From Bugula neritina (lineage: Eukaryota; Bryozoa; Gymnolaemata; Cheilostomatida; Bugulidae), in NCBI GenBank assembly GCA_964035545.1, contig OZ037767.1, positions 9,352,207 to 9,416,206 of the forward strand: a stretch of DNA of 64,000 nt. The letters run 5' to 3'. Position 1 is the stretch's first letter. Each line of letters starts with the position of its first letter. Under the pieces are notes generated by a model, which did not search any database, was not told the origin of the DNA, and was given only the letters and a program-made list of their open reading frames with translations. The position numbers and the translations under genes are program-made. Shown here one piece after another: positions 12,701-23,370 of this stretch.

Positions 12701-13435
12701 ACAGTTCTTGGAATCAACTGGTACTCTTTTTGAGAAGCATAGACATCTATATCCACCGTCAGTGTTTTCACATATGTCACCACAAACTGGTGGTGTTGTG
12801 TCGCACTCGTTTACATCTGAAAGGCAACAAGGTGTATTTTTGCAACTCATCTGTTATTAAACAAAATTATTTGTAGTTATTTATACCACACAACCGCGCG
12901 CACACACATACACACGCACGCACGCACGCACGCACGCACGCACACACGCACACACGCACACAAACATGTGGAAGATGAGTTAAATTAGAGCATTAACTCT
13001 ATTTTTCAAATTTTTAAAATTTAAATCTAAATAATAACAAAGTCTAATAACTTTTATTCCTTATTTTAAAATCAGAAATTGGAGATTTTAGTAGAACAAA
13101 AAACCACTTATTTTGGTACAACATGTAAGAACACTTTTGCTAATTATACAATGACTGTACATCATACCTCTACAATGTATATTTGAAGTTTGACTAAAGG
13201 CATAGCCTTCCGCGCATGTGCAGGTTGATGTATTGTTAGTCTGGGAAGAGCAAGGCGTTCCTTTAGATGCCGTTGCGTGACAAACGCAACTGACTACTTT
13301 TGATGAAGAGAGTGGGCAGTTTTGACACATCTCTCCCAATCTTCTCACAGTACCTTCCCTAATCGACGCCACCGAATTCACAATAGGCCAACAAGTAAAT
13401 AGCAGCAGCAAAGCTGCATTCAATTTTCGATTCAT
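9738..13435 (-). CDS. EGF-domain single-pass membrane protein with Met-Gly-rich repeat tail (332 aa, novel)
   Basis: Six exons, in coding order: 13435-13168, 12816-12697, 11933-11889, 11626-11530, 10542-10472 and 10135-9738, joined in phases 1,1,1,2,1 with good GT/AG sites. Residues 1-21 form a signal peptide (LNAALLLLFTCWPIVNS core). Residues ~37-89 are Cys-rich. Residues 90-129 form one EGF domain of calcium-binding type (DVNEC start; GYRCLC). A membrane helix spans ~139-161 with small residues spaced GATIG and LGG. The ~170-residue tail has repeats of the form PSMMGGPRAT followed by seven copies of MMGGG. Exon four can also be read on to a stop at 11528-11526, giving a 177-aa form with a short tail; the donor GC|GTAAGC overlaps that stop. 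Function unknown. The architecture suggests a surface protein with a cytoplasmic low-complexity scaffold. The EGF and TM parts are firm. The tail join rests on phase and splice sites. Confidence 0.72.
9789..9896 (-). repeat. Coding 15-bp minisatellite (MMGGG repeats)
   Basis: About seven copies of a 15-bp GC-rich unit encode Met-Met-Gly-Gly-Gly in the tail of the EGF/TM protein. The other strand reads Pro-Pro-Pro-Ile-Ile, which is a shadow. Confidence 0.85.
12894..12962. repeat. CA/CGCA microsatellite
   Basis: Alternating CGCA and CACA units between exons 1 and 2 of the EGF/TM gene. Confidence 0.9.
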
Positions 13436-15973
13436 AATTTTATGACATTTTTCACTAATGCGTTTAACAAATATTTTTGATTGAAATTTTTTTAGAGAAA
13501 AACTAGCTTTACATTGTTAAAGTGATTGTTGCATGATTGATTAATATTTTCTGATACTTGATAAGTACTAAAACAATCATTAACTTTTAGAAAATTGAAA
13601 TTATTTAGGAATATTTTGAATATGAAGTGGTCGTGCAGACGTGTACTAGTGGCACTGTACGTGAAATATTTCTGATTCATCTAAACAGTGCATTTACCTT
13701 ATAGGCTGTAATTGTGTTTAAAGATTTAGAGTAGTACAAATATGATAAATCTGGTAATAAAGCTAATGAATATCATGTAACACATAGTTTGCAATTTTCA
13801 AACAGTTTTTGCAAAATGTAGTTATTCTTTTAATTGTCAAATACTTTATGGGAGAAAAATAAACAACTACTAATTATTAGCTCAATTAATACTCATATAT
13901 AGCGTAGTAGTATTTATATAAAGTATATTATATTATATTATGTTATATTATATTATATTATATTATATTATATAGTAGTATTTAGTCACACTGAGGATAA
14001 CTAAAAACAAACTCAATTAATTTGCTATAAGAATATTTATACAAGTATTTAAAAACAACAATACCTTAGTATTACCTTAGTATTACCTCAGTATTACCTC
14101 AGTATTACCCCAGTATTACCTCAGTATTACCTCAGTATTACCCCAGTATTACCCCAGTATTACCTCAGTAAAACCTCAGTATTACCTCAGTATTACCCCA
14201 AGCGTTATAATTGCACTACAGTGAACCATTTTAAACCAACTGTTGTGTGTTTATTTATGAAGACTTTCTAGAATCGCATCTATCTACATATGTTTATAAA
14301 GTGGATAAGCGCCATAATCCATACTTTAGCTGCCCTGTTGTCAAACTCTATAAAAGTTCATCTATTGTACTATTGACCACATACGCTGTAGCTAATCTTG
14401 TAAACATTCATCACCGACTGCTTATAAATTTGCTTTTTACAAATTCTACTAATGCTCTAGTTGTTCTCAGTAGTTATATGAGCAAATAATATATGCAGTG
14501 TTGCCAGGGTGAGTACAGGACAGGCCAAATAATGCTGCATTTTCACGTCTTGCTGCCAGACATTTAGAGTAAAACTGCCAAACGGTGTTATTACCAGGAG
14601 ACCATAATATATCAACTTGGTGTGACATCAGCTAGGCTAGTTACAATGCTATATATAGGTTACTGCACACTCATAAGGCTCAAAGTATACATCTTGAAAA
14701 TCAGTGTCATCAATAAATACTCCTCTGTGTGAAATTCCTTGAGATGATTTGATTTCAAGAAAACAATAAAAGGATTTAAGAATAGGAAGTGGTTTATTAT
14801 CAATTAGGAACACACAGATAAACTAGCAACTATGATTTACTATAATTTGATTCTTGACATACTGTGCTATCTACTATATGTGAAGTTGCATTAATTTCTC
14901 TTTCTAATATACTACAGTGTATAAAAATCTTCATTAGGCATACACTATACTACTGTAGACAACATTTATCTGTTCCATCACAGTATTTACCAACTTTGTG
15001 CCAAGTGTAGCCTTGTGTATTGGTAGTCTGTTACAGCAGACTAAAAGAATAATGTTCTTCTCATCTTTTGTGCTGTACTCTGAAATACCATTCACCTTGA
15101 ACTAAAGGCTTCAAAGCCAGCAATTTATTTGTTTGGTTGCCAAAGAAATGCCTTATTAGGTAAAACTGTTTATATGTAAGTTTATTAATATTCAAAAACT
15201 TTCACCTGTTTAGGCCATTTAAATAAGGACAACAACATTTCAGATGCAGATTATATTTTAGCTCTGTTATAACCATTTATATTATCAGGAAGTTAGACTA
15301 TATTTAAATTGTTGAAACTAGTTTTAATTGGTTAGTTGTGGCAGCCTAAAAGCACATGTTATGATTTGCAGAAAAGAAAATATTGATTTGTGGGAAAGTT
15401 TACTTCTACACAACTATAAAAGAAAACTGAATTTCTTTCATAAAATTTACACGCAGTATTGGTACTCTAGCAAAGAATAATGTACTAATAAAGAAATTGC
15501 TAAACTATTAAAGACTATTATTTTATCTGAAATAATCATTTTATTTAACAAAAGGTATGTATAAATACTCCAAAAAATTCTATTTTTAGGAATTATGCTT
15601 CCAATTTGCAGAAGATATGTCTGTATCCTTTCTGCTAGAGAGGTCTATTTTAATCTGTTTCATTAGTAGTAGCTCAAAACTACATAGAATACATGTTGTT
15701 GAGTATCATAATGTATGCAGTGTTTATGTGCATTCATTGGTGCTTAACTTACAGTGACAGGTTTTTTTAAATATTTTATATATTGAAGAAGTCTCTTGAC
15801 AACGCAAAAACTTTTTAATGTGTTTTTGGTAAATAATAAACAGAGATTCACACTAGCTTTAGACTCAATGCTGTTTGTAAAGTTGGACAGTCAGCAAAGT
15901 TCTGATTATTATGTCTGGTGAGATGCACTAGCTCGTCTTTGTACAGTTGTGACCACCTAACGTATGTTTTACA
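13436..15973. other. Divergent spacer between the EGF/TM gene and NPF precursor 1
   Basis: Should hold both promoters. It contains the simple repeats at 13922-13973 and 14062-14200. An open frame at 14247-14489 has no coding signature. Confidence 0.5.
13922..14200. repeat. TATTA array followed by an 11-bp ATTACCTCAGT array
   Basis: TATTA repeats at 13922-13973 and about 12 copies of AGTATTACCTC at 14062-14200. Confidence 0.88.
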
Positions 15974-15989
15974 GGATTTTTGAAGGAAG

Positions 15990-16766
15990 ATGCTCACCAT
16001 AAGGACTATGCTAGCCATAGCTGTTTTGTTCACTTTACTGATGTCGTCAGAGCTAACTGCTTTTAATCCTGTTATCACAACTCCTATTTACGTGCCAAGT
16101 GGTGGTAGCAGAGAAAATGTTACCCGGAATATACAAGAGTATGTGTCAAGACTCGTGACTTACTACCAATGGACCAACAGACCAAGGTAACATATTACAC
16201 ATACATACATGCATGCGTAAGTATGTACATATGCACATTATAGCACACGCATACTGTATACATGCATATGATAATTATGCATTTGCATTACATACATAGT
16301 ACGTATACAAATATACATGCATGTACACTTATGTGTACAGGTGTGTGCATGCGTGTGTAATATAATGCATAAATACTAATGTTCAAGTGAGTCTACAGAG
16401 TAAAACTATTATTGCAGATTTTCAAGAAGTAAAGGAGTCTCCAATTTTTAAATTTATATATTATATCCCTTGCAGCATGTTGTACACGTAGAATTCCCCA
16501 TAGTTACTTCATATTCTATTTAAACTCTAATATTGGTAAACTTATAAAATGTTGATTAGCTAAATTTTTCAATTAGTTTGTGTAGCTCAGCATTTAGGGC
16601 GCTTCAGATCAAGGGCTAAAGTTTTACTATGGCTTTGGCATCACTCACTGTATGAAATCTAGACTGGCCAGTCACTGTATAAAACCAATGCTGTGTCTGC
16701 AGGTTAGGCAAAAGAAGTCTATCTCACATATTTGGTTGGATCAAAAAACTTAGAAATCCGAGTTGA
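15990..16766 (+). CDS. NPF: Neuropeptide F (NPY family) precursor 1, predicted RPRL-amide peptide
   Basis: Two coding exons, 15990-16186 and 16703-16766 (stop TGA), give an 86-residue precursor. Residues 1-24 are a signal peptide (MLTIRTMLAIAVLFTLLMSS...). The mature peptide, about residues 25-67, has an N-terminal Pro-containing arm (VITTPIYVPSGG) and then an amphipathic helix ending EYVSRLVTYYQWTNRPRL. Gly68 supplies the amide and Lys69-Arg70 the cleavage site. A short flanking peptide, SLSHIFGWIKKLRNPS, follows. The intron splits the Arg66 codon (AG|G) just before the last residue, a hallmark of NPY/NPF genes. An acceptor at 15974 just before the ATG suggests the usual 5'-UTR intron. Family members act as secreted ligands of NPY/NPF-type GPCRs in feeding and gut control. 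Odd: Leu replaces the usual C-terminal Phe or Tyr, and an N-V-T sequon lies inside the peptide. Confidence 0.86.
16577..16680 (+). repeat. Possible degraded tRNA-derived SINE in the NPF1 intron
   Basis: A good A-box/D-arm-like stretch (TAGCTCAGCATTTAGGGCGC) begins here, but no clear B box follows. It could be a SINE head or chance. Confidence 0.25.
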
Positions 16767-17013
16767 AGAATCTCATCCTTTCTATTTTTAGAACAAGGTT
16801 ACAGACAGTTAAAATAGTTGACTATCTGTTATAGACATTTAACTGATTAGTATGTAATGTAAAACAGTTTTGAATTGCATTGCTATATAATACAGTTTTG
16901 TAATTATTATGTGTATAAGGGAAATCTAAGAGTGAAAGGTAACTCAGTTTATTAGGGATTTGAAAATAACATTCAATAATGTATTTTGTGACTTGCAATT
17001 CAGGCATGAGTAA

Positions 17014-17019
17014 AATAAA
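17014..17019 (+). terminator. Polyadenylation signal of NPF precursor 1
   Basis: An AATAAA lies about 250 nt after the stop codon of the first neuropeptide gene. Confidence 0.5.
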
Positions 17020-17029
17020 AATCAATTAC

Positions 17030-19330
17030 AATTGTCTAACACTTTTATTTTAATTTAATCTTAAGCAAGCTCATTTCAAGCTGCACTCATAAGTCAAATA
17101 AGGAAAATACAAGTACACAATACAAAATGTACAATAATTTATATTCTTAGAAGTTTTAAAGTTGATTTCAGGCATTCCTTTGTAAATAAAACAAAACATT
17201 AAATAGAGCTAAAATATGATAACATTGACTATTACAGTGACTATGTTTATAATTAAATTATATTATAAATATAATTATATTATATTATTTTTAATGAACA
17301 GTTCTTTTTGTTAAAGGAAAATGAACAATCTACGTGTTCACTGCTTGCAATAAAAAGTTGATGTTATGTTGCATTTCGTTAAAACTGAAAACATGTAGAA
17401 ATAGCTTTTGCTTACATCTGGTGTAAATTGAAATTTCATATTATATTCTTTGTTAATGTGCATTATGGAAAGCATAGTTGCGTAAAGTTGAGCCAGGGAG
17501 TGTTGGTATTGCTAGTACATCTGACTAAAAGTGTTAGTATTATCTAATATTACTAATACTACCTAAATTACTAGTCAATAGTTATATAATTTTGAATTTG
17601 GCAGTTGTCTTTCCTTGCCACGCATAGAGAGCACATTACTATAATTGAAGAAATTTAGCTTCAGGAATACGAATTAAAGTGTGTGGATTGCATCATAACT
17701 AGAATAATATAAAGTTATATGAGACAGTTTGTGTGGAATAGAGTGGTACAGTTATATATGGAGCTTCTGGACATACAGATCTTGTGTGTAGATAGAGTTT
17801 GGTTATTGTGCAAGATTGTGAATGAATAGAAAAACTTAATGTCTTGGAGCATGTTAAATCTCAGCCCAGAATTTTAGACTGTGGAACACTGCCAGACAAA
17901 TATCTTAGCCCGGGGTCCTAACTCTTTCTGCAGGTTGACAGGAGCTGGAGTTACCTCGATAGCTATAACAAGCCATAACAAAAGTAACATCAACTGCTAC
18001 TATTATTATCTGTAGTAATGTTAGTAATACTATACTATGATTACTAGTGCTACTTTTTATTCATATATATAGTGGTGCTAGAGATACATTGAGTGTCAAA
18101 GTTTTGTAATTTCCTGTCAAAAATTATAGTTTAAAAGGTTTTAGATATAAAAACCAAAAAAGCTAACAACATTTACTAAACTCAACTAAAACTGCAATTA
18201 AATTGAACAACAGTTTATTTACTGTTAATTTGAAAATTATGAGGTTTTTAAAATTTAACCATCTTTCTTCATTTTTTTTAATTTTCAATACCATGCAAAA
18301 TAAATATTCAAGTAATGCCACCCTGATTATTTTAAAATACTAGTTTTTATAAAAGATTAGTACATCTTATAATTACAACACAGTCCAGCTCTATTTGGAA
18401 TATAATTATTTGGGTTGCCACTATTAAATTGTGGGAGTTGTCAGCACTTTATAAATTTAAATTCTATTGTAATAATTCATATTATTTCTACTATAGGCAT
18501 GGCTAAATTTCACTAACGGTAACTATACTTTTAAAATAAGTCTCTTTCATGGGTAGGTTGGCTGAGAGAACTAGGTAGTTGGTTTTATAGATGCGGAACT
18601 TTCGCTTTGCTACTAACATCCATTAGAGAGTACAGGCGGCATCTCCAGAAATCGAAAGTGTTTTCGCATTTCTATCAGGTGTGTGTGTTGGCTGTTGCTG
18701 TATGATGCGATCATTGCACGCATGTGTTGACAGCTAGGCAATGGATGTATTACATGTACTATTAGTGTGTATTGCATGTACTGTTAGTGGGCATTGCATG
18801 CACTATCAGTGTGTATTAAATGCACTACCAGTGTGCATTAAATGTACTACCAGCGTGTATTAAATACGCTACCAGTGTGTATTAAATACACTACCAGTGT
18901 GTATTGCATGCACTACCAGTGTGCATTGCATGCACTACCAGTGTGTATTACATACACTACCAGCGTGTATTACACACACTACCAGTGTGTATTGCATGCA
19001 CTACCATTTGGTCAAGAAGGAAATCTAGTTAGACATAGCAACATACTGTAGCCAGAAAGCAGGAAAACCTTGCTAAGTGAATGCAGCCATACAGAGTGTA
19101 AGCTTGACAATTCTATAAAGAAAAGTAATTAGATAGAGCATGCAATTGTTCTAGAACAAGCATTAATTATGCTTAACATCTTAAAATCAAAACAAAAATT
19201 AGCCTCCCATGTCTAATTACTTAATTTTCAGCCAAGGTTGTTCTGCAGGTATTGCATTGCTGTAATTAAGCATGATAAATGTTGAGCTGTGATTGGTCAA
19301 TTATAACTAGCATTAATTAGGCAGCGGCCT
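17030..19330. other. Spacer between the two neuropeptide genes
   Basis: AT-rich DNA without a supportable gene. It holds a tandem array at 18740-19006. Nothing else was recognised. Confidence 0.6.
18740..19006. repeat. ~20-bp minisatellite upstream of NPF-like gene 2
   Basis: About 13 copies near TGCACTACCAGTGTGTATTA, ending roughly 330 nt before the TATA box. Confidence 0.92.
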
Positions 19331-19337
19331 AATGCTG

Positions 19338-19532
19338 TATAAAAGTTGAAAAATATTCTGTATAAAATTAGTTGGCTTCATTTTCTTGCCAAGCATTGGC
19401 TCATTAACCTAGAGCTATCTACCTTTCACAAGTATACAGTTACTGTTGAAGTGTTGAAGTGTTGAAGGGTTGAAGTGTTGAAGTGTTGAAAACTCAACTT
19501 GTTGCAAGTTTCTAGAGATATTTTATTAAGAG
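19338..19532 (+). promoter_or_regulatory. Putative core promoter and 5'-UTR exon of NPF precursor 2
   Basis: TATAAAA at 19338-19344 is followed by a likely leader exon that ends at a donor (AGAG|GTGAGG, exon end 19532). The matching acceptor (GTTTTAG, exon start 19826) lies 19 nt before the ATG at 19845. A 5'-UTR intron just before the start codon is normal for NPY-family genes. Confidence 0.45.
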
Positions 19533-19844
19533 GTGAGGGCTCTAACTTATTCATTCTGCTGTTATTTAGTAAGAAATTGAATTTTATAAGACAAGCAGGG
19601 ATAATGCTGCCACTTTTAATTCATTTAATTATAGTTTTATTAGATCACCTAAATCCAATTACACTTATAATGAGAATTGATAGGTTGCCGGTCCACATAA
19701 GTGATGGGACTTGTATAATCATAGAGAGAAAACAGAAGTATATGAGTAGATTTGAGTAGATTCTCATTCACAGCTAGCATTCAATTTATTGACCAAAGTA
19801 TATAAATATGTGTTTCGTGTTTTAGCATTGCTTCGAAGTCAAAA

Positions 19845-20290
19845 ATGAGACAAGGAATAGCTTGGCTTCCTATCTTCAGCACATTCACCTTTGTGGTGCT
19901 ATACATGATAGAGCAGGCACACACTTTAGACATTGTAGTTCAGGGACCAACAACTCCTGCTAATGGATTTAGGAGCAGACAACAGCTAATAGATTTCCTG
20001 CGAAGACAGCACATGTACGACATTATCTCAAATGGTTCCAGGTGAGTAGCTTTCCTTTCTGACTACCTGCTTACGTTCTGCTAATGCATGTTGCTGGCAT
20101 GTCACAAAGTCTGTGTCATGGAATCTCTCTATTTCCAGACTTGGTAAAAGAGTTCCATCTGTACATGGAGGTATTCCACAGTATACGGAGAGCACAACTC
20201 TATTAAATAGCTATGGTTATAATAGCAACAAGGGGCTGCTCTACAGTTTACTTACCAAACTTATACCAAAAGATGACTCTAGGCCTCACT
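19845..20290 (+). CDS. Neuropeptide F-like precursor 2, divergent GSRL-amide peptide
   Basis: Coding exons 19845-20041 and 20139-20290 encode a signal peptide (hydrophobic WLPIFSTFTFVVLYMI), then a ~40-residue peptide whose helix ends QQLIDFLRRQHMYDIISNGSRL, then Gly68, Lys69-Arg70, and a flanking peptide of about 46 residues containing GLLYSLLTKLIPK. The intron breaks the Arg66 codon (AG|A), exactly as in the gene 3.1 kb upstream, and the first coding exon is again 197 nt, so this is a tandem duplicate. The L-x-x-F/Y-L...M-Y-x-I pattern fits the NPF helix. The usual Arg-Pro-Arg-Phe end has become Gly-Ser-Arg-Leu. The second exon ends in phase 1 (T|GTAAGT). Joining it to the strong acceptor at 22314 makes a TGA across the splice (T|GA), giving a 116-aa precursor. 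An exon at 20368 is an alternative end. Receptor use is unknown. Confidence 0.74.
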
Positions 20291-20451
20291 GTAAGTTATC
20301 TGCCTTCAGAGGCATTATATTTTATTATATTTTACTTTATTTTATTGCTTACACTGCCTTCTTTTAGGTGCATATGCACAAAATATTAATTTTAACAGCT
20401 TTTCTGTGAGCCATATTGTTTGTGTTTTAAACCAACCAAATCTACTGGTCT

Positions 20452-20575
20452 GATTGTCTGTTGGGCAAAATTATCTGAAGTCCAGTTGTCTGTTGGGCGA
20501 GACTGTCTAGAGTCTGATTGTCTGTTGGTGGAGGTTGTCTGAAGTCTGATTGTTTTTAGTCTGGTTGTCGGGACA
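20452..20575. repeat. Short ~40-bp repeat
   Basis: Three to four diverged copies containing GTCTGATTGTCTGTTGG, within the 3' region of NPF-like gene 2. Confidence 0.75.
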
Positions 20576-22314
20576 TTTTACAAGCTGAAACAGATGACTC
20601 ATAACAACGTGAAGTCATTAGGTTTAGCTATTGTCTTTAGGGTCTAGTGTAAACCATGGCTATATATCATAATGAATTCTAATCATTAAACATATTGTAA
20701 TAATCTGTAATATGATGGTGAATAATTCACAAATACTTCAATCTCATTAATAACTGCACTCTCTAGCAGACTCAGAAACACTATAATGCTGCCTTAGGGT
20801 TACTGCTGACTTAGCAATAATTAGAACCATGTGGTACATGATGCAAGCCATTTAGTGCTAGCTGAGACTAAAGGCACTCATAGAACCCATTTAGCCAAGA
20901 ACAACATACGTAGTAAACCCGTACACTAAACAAGTGTAGAGAATATTACCTCTGTACCTCTCTTGCTATTATTACAAGGCTAAAGTATTTGTTAAGTAAA
21001 AACAGTAAAACTTTATAGAAGACATCACTGAACATTAGCTAGCCTAAAGTGGTAGACGACTCCTGTGACATTCTGCTTGATTCAACTGGATTGCTGCTAG
21101 CAATATGAATACTCAAGGGTGTACCCACATTATGTGACCTCCTCATTATTTGACTTGCATATCGGCACACTTTTTAAATGTTGAAGTAAATAAGTTTTTC
21201 GGCTGTTTCAAGTTAAAACAATATTTGAAAAGCATGCACTGAATTAGATGTGATGGTAATTTCAAACTTAGATATAATTTTTTACATAAAGTTTACACAA
21301 TTGTGCTTTGCGCTATAAATAGACTACAGATGGCAGCAGCTTTATGTCAATTAAAAGTATGAGCTGCTAAGTTAAAAAGTAAAGCTGTTGTGTTATTTTT
21401 GTCTTGTAGTACTATTTGTTTAGTAAACCACTTGATATCAATTGATTAGCAATAATGGCTGTAAAATCTCCATATTTTATTTCAACTTAAACTTGGAAGT
21501 TTGGTCCATAAAAGCAAAGCTTTACATAAACTGCTCCAATATGACGTCTAATAGCGGCTATAGCATACGTTGTTAGAGGTGGTTAAAGAGTGATAAAGTG
21601 TGTGTGACACAGTTTTTATGCAAGCAATTTTCCTTCAGCACTTGGTCATAAACAGAAAAATATACGTTTCTAACAATGATGAAAGAATAAGCTGAGAGGC
21701 TGTAGGGTTGTGACTATGTGAGAGGGTAGAGAGACTGTCCCCATCAAGGTGCAGGAAATATACTATTAGATAATACTCAGAAGGTTAGGTTACGCCCAAA
21801 GCAATTGAGCAGGCAGCTTTAAAACAGTTTCGCTATAATATCATGATTTTTGAATAGGATGAGAGCCAGGAGTAATAGTGTTCAGGTATTCAAGACTAAG
21901 ACCCGTCTGCTTTGGTCTTCTCAGGGTTTTCAGACCAGAAAACCGGGTCCAATAATATTTTCCTTGAAGTTGAGCTTATAGTAACTTGAGGTGATATTGA
22001 CTCGGGTCATTAGATAAATCATAGTAATAAAGGGCAATTACTAGTACTATGTTAGCTGGGTATCCACAGCACATAACTGCACTCTAGAGGTCGGGGTGGT
22101 GTAGACACCCACAGTTTGTAGACATCTTGCACTCAGTCTTGCTGCATAATTACAGGCCGTTGTGCAAAATGTTGATGAAGTAAATTACAGGTGAATCCTG
22201 TATAACTGGAAACCATTGTTTCAATTCGCAGACTTCACTGAATGAATATGTCCCTGGAGTGTCATTGACTAGCCTAGTCGCATTTCTACCTTTCTTTTAT
22301 TTTCTTTGTTCTAG

Positions 22315-22755
22315 GATCCTGGGCCAAGATTAAATCTGATCACACAACCTTCTCTCAGCAGCTGGTGATATAATATCATATGAATAATTTAATTATTATA
22401 ATATCATTCTCATGTGTTTATACTCATATTTACTAACAACTGCATTAACCATATTATCTGATATAATATATGCAGGAAAAGTTTTCTCATTTTAAAAAAA
22501 TATTTATGTGAAAATATGGATTAAATCTTTAATTCAGCAATTTATGGTTTTTATTAAAATATTTTTCTTATATTTTTCAAGTCAGAAAATATGATTTAGT
22601 TTTTACTGATGGTTGCTACAATTATAAAGGTTTTATATATACCATTCTGTTACAAGCCAGTTTTATATTATATGTGACAAGCTAGTTGTGGTTATGTGCA
22701 AGTTCTGTGCCCTGTTATATTATTATATCTTCAAATAAACAAGAATGTATTTACA
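22315..22755 (+). other. Likely last (3'-UTR) exon of NPF-like gene 2
   Basis: A long pyrimidine tract followed by CTAG makes a strong acceptor, so the exon would start at 22315 with GA. After the T that ends the preceding exon this completes a TGA stop. AATAAA at 22734-22739 could end the transcript. Confidence 0.4.
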
Positions 22756-22864
22756 CTGTAACTATTGACCATTGAATTCTTGTACAATACTATTTGTCTT
22801 ATTGGTAACTAAAAAAGCTGCATCTGAATAAAATATAAATATAATGCATATCATGCAATCATTA

Positions 22865-22877
22865 TATGTATATATAC

Positions 22878-22948
<71 letters not shown>

Positions 22949-22960
22949 TATAAATATATA
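22865..22960. repeat. (TA)n microsatellite
   Basis: TA run with minor interruptions. Confidence 0.95.
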
Positions 22961-23085
22961 CAATTTACATTCTAAGAATACAATTAATATTGGCATGCAT
23001 TAGATTGTTCCATCACAAGGATCCTGAAAAAATGTTCAAATTTAAATTCCACTACAAGAATGTTAACTTTAACATCAAGTTTTTT

Positions 23086-23370
23086 TCAACGATAAGCTTC
23101 ATGTGAAATATTTGCCTTGCTACTCTCACGTCTTTTTGCTGCCATGTCTTTTGCAAACTGTTGTTTAGACTTTTTGATCTTGGTAAACCTATTTTCCTCA
23201 TATCGCATGAGCATATCCATAGCCCTTTTTACTGATAACCTAGCAATTTTCTTATCTCCCACATTAACATGTTTTACTTCTGCTTAACTCTTTCAATTTC
23301 TATCAATTTTACTTGTTTCAATAGTTCTAATTGGTCTGTTAGTTCGCAGCCACATATCTATTTACTCATT
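23086..23370 (-). pseudogene. Decayed coding relic, coiled-coil/basic, probably transposon- or retrocopy-derived
   Basis: On the minus strand 23283-23086 reads about 65 codons of coding-like sequence, including RLSVKRAMDMLMRYEENRF and SKQQFAKDMAAKRRESS, to a TGA. Directly upstream in another frame lies ELTDQLELLKQVKLIEIERV, which runs into a stop where one base would have to be lost or gained. Further frame breaks occur upstream. This looks like a broken gene fragment. The charged helical composition resembles C-termini of transposon-encoded DNA-binding accessory proteins, but I cannot name the family. Confidence 0.4.

Noticed and set aside
14247-14489. 80-codon plus-strand frame
   Set aside because: No splice context, no recognisable motif and no partner. 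Probably chance in AT-rich DNA.
20368-20463. Alternative third exon of NPF-like gene 2 (reads CAYAQNINF...)
   Set aside because: Phase is possible, but the sequence has no conserved feature and the acceptor at 22314 is stronger. Kept only as an alternative.
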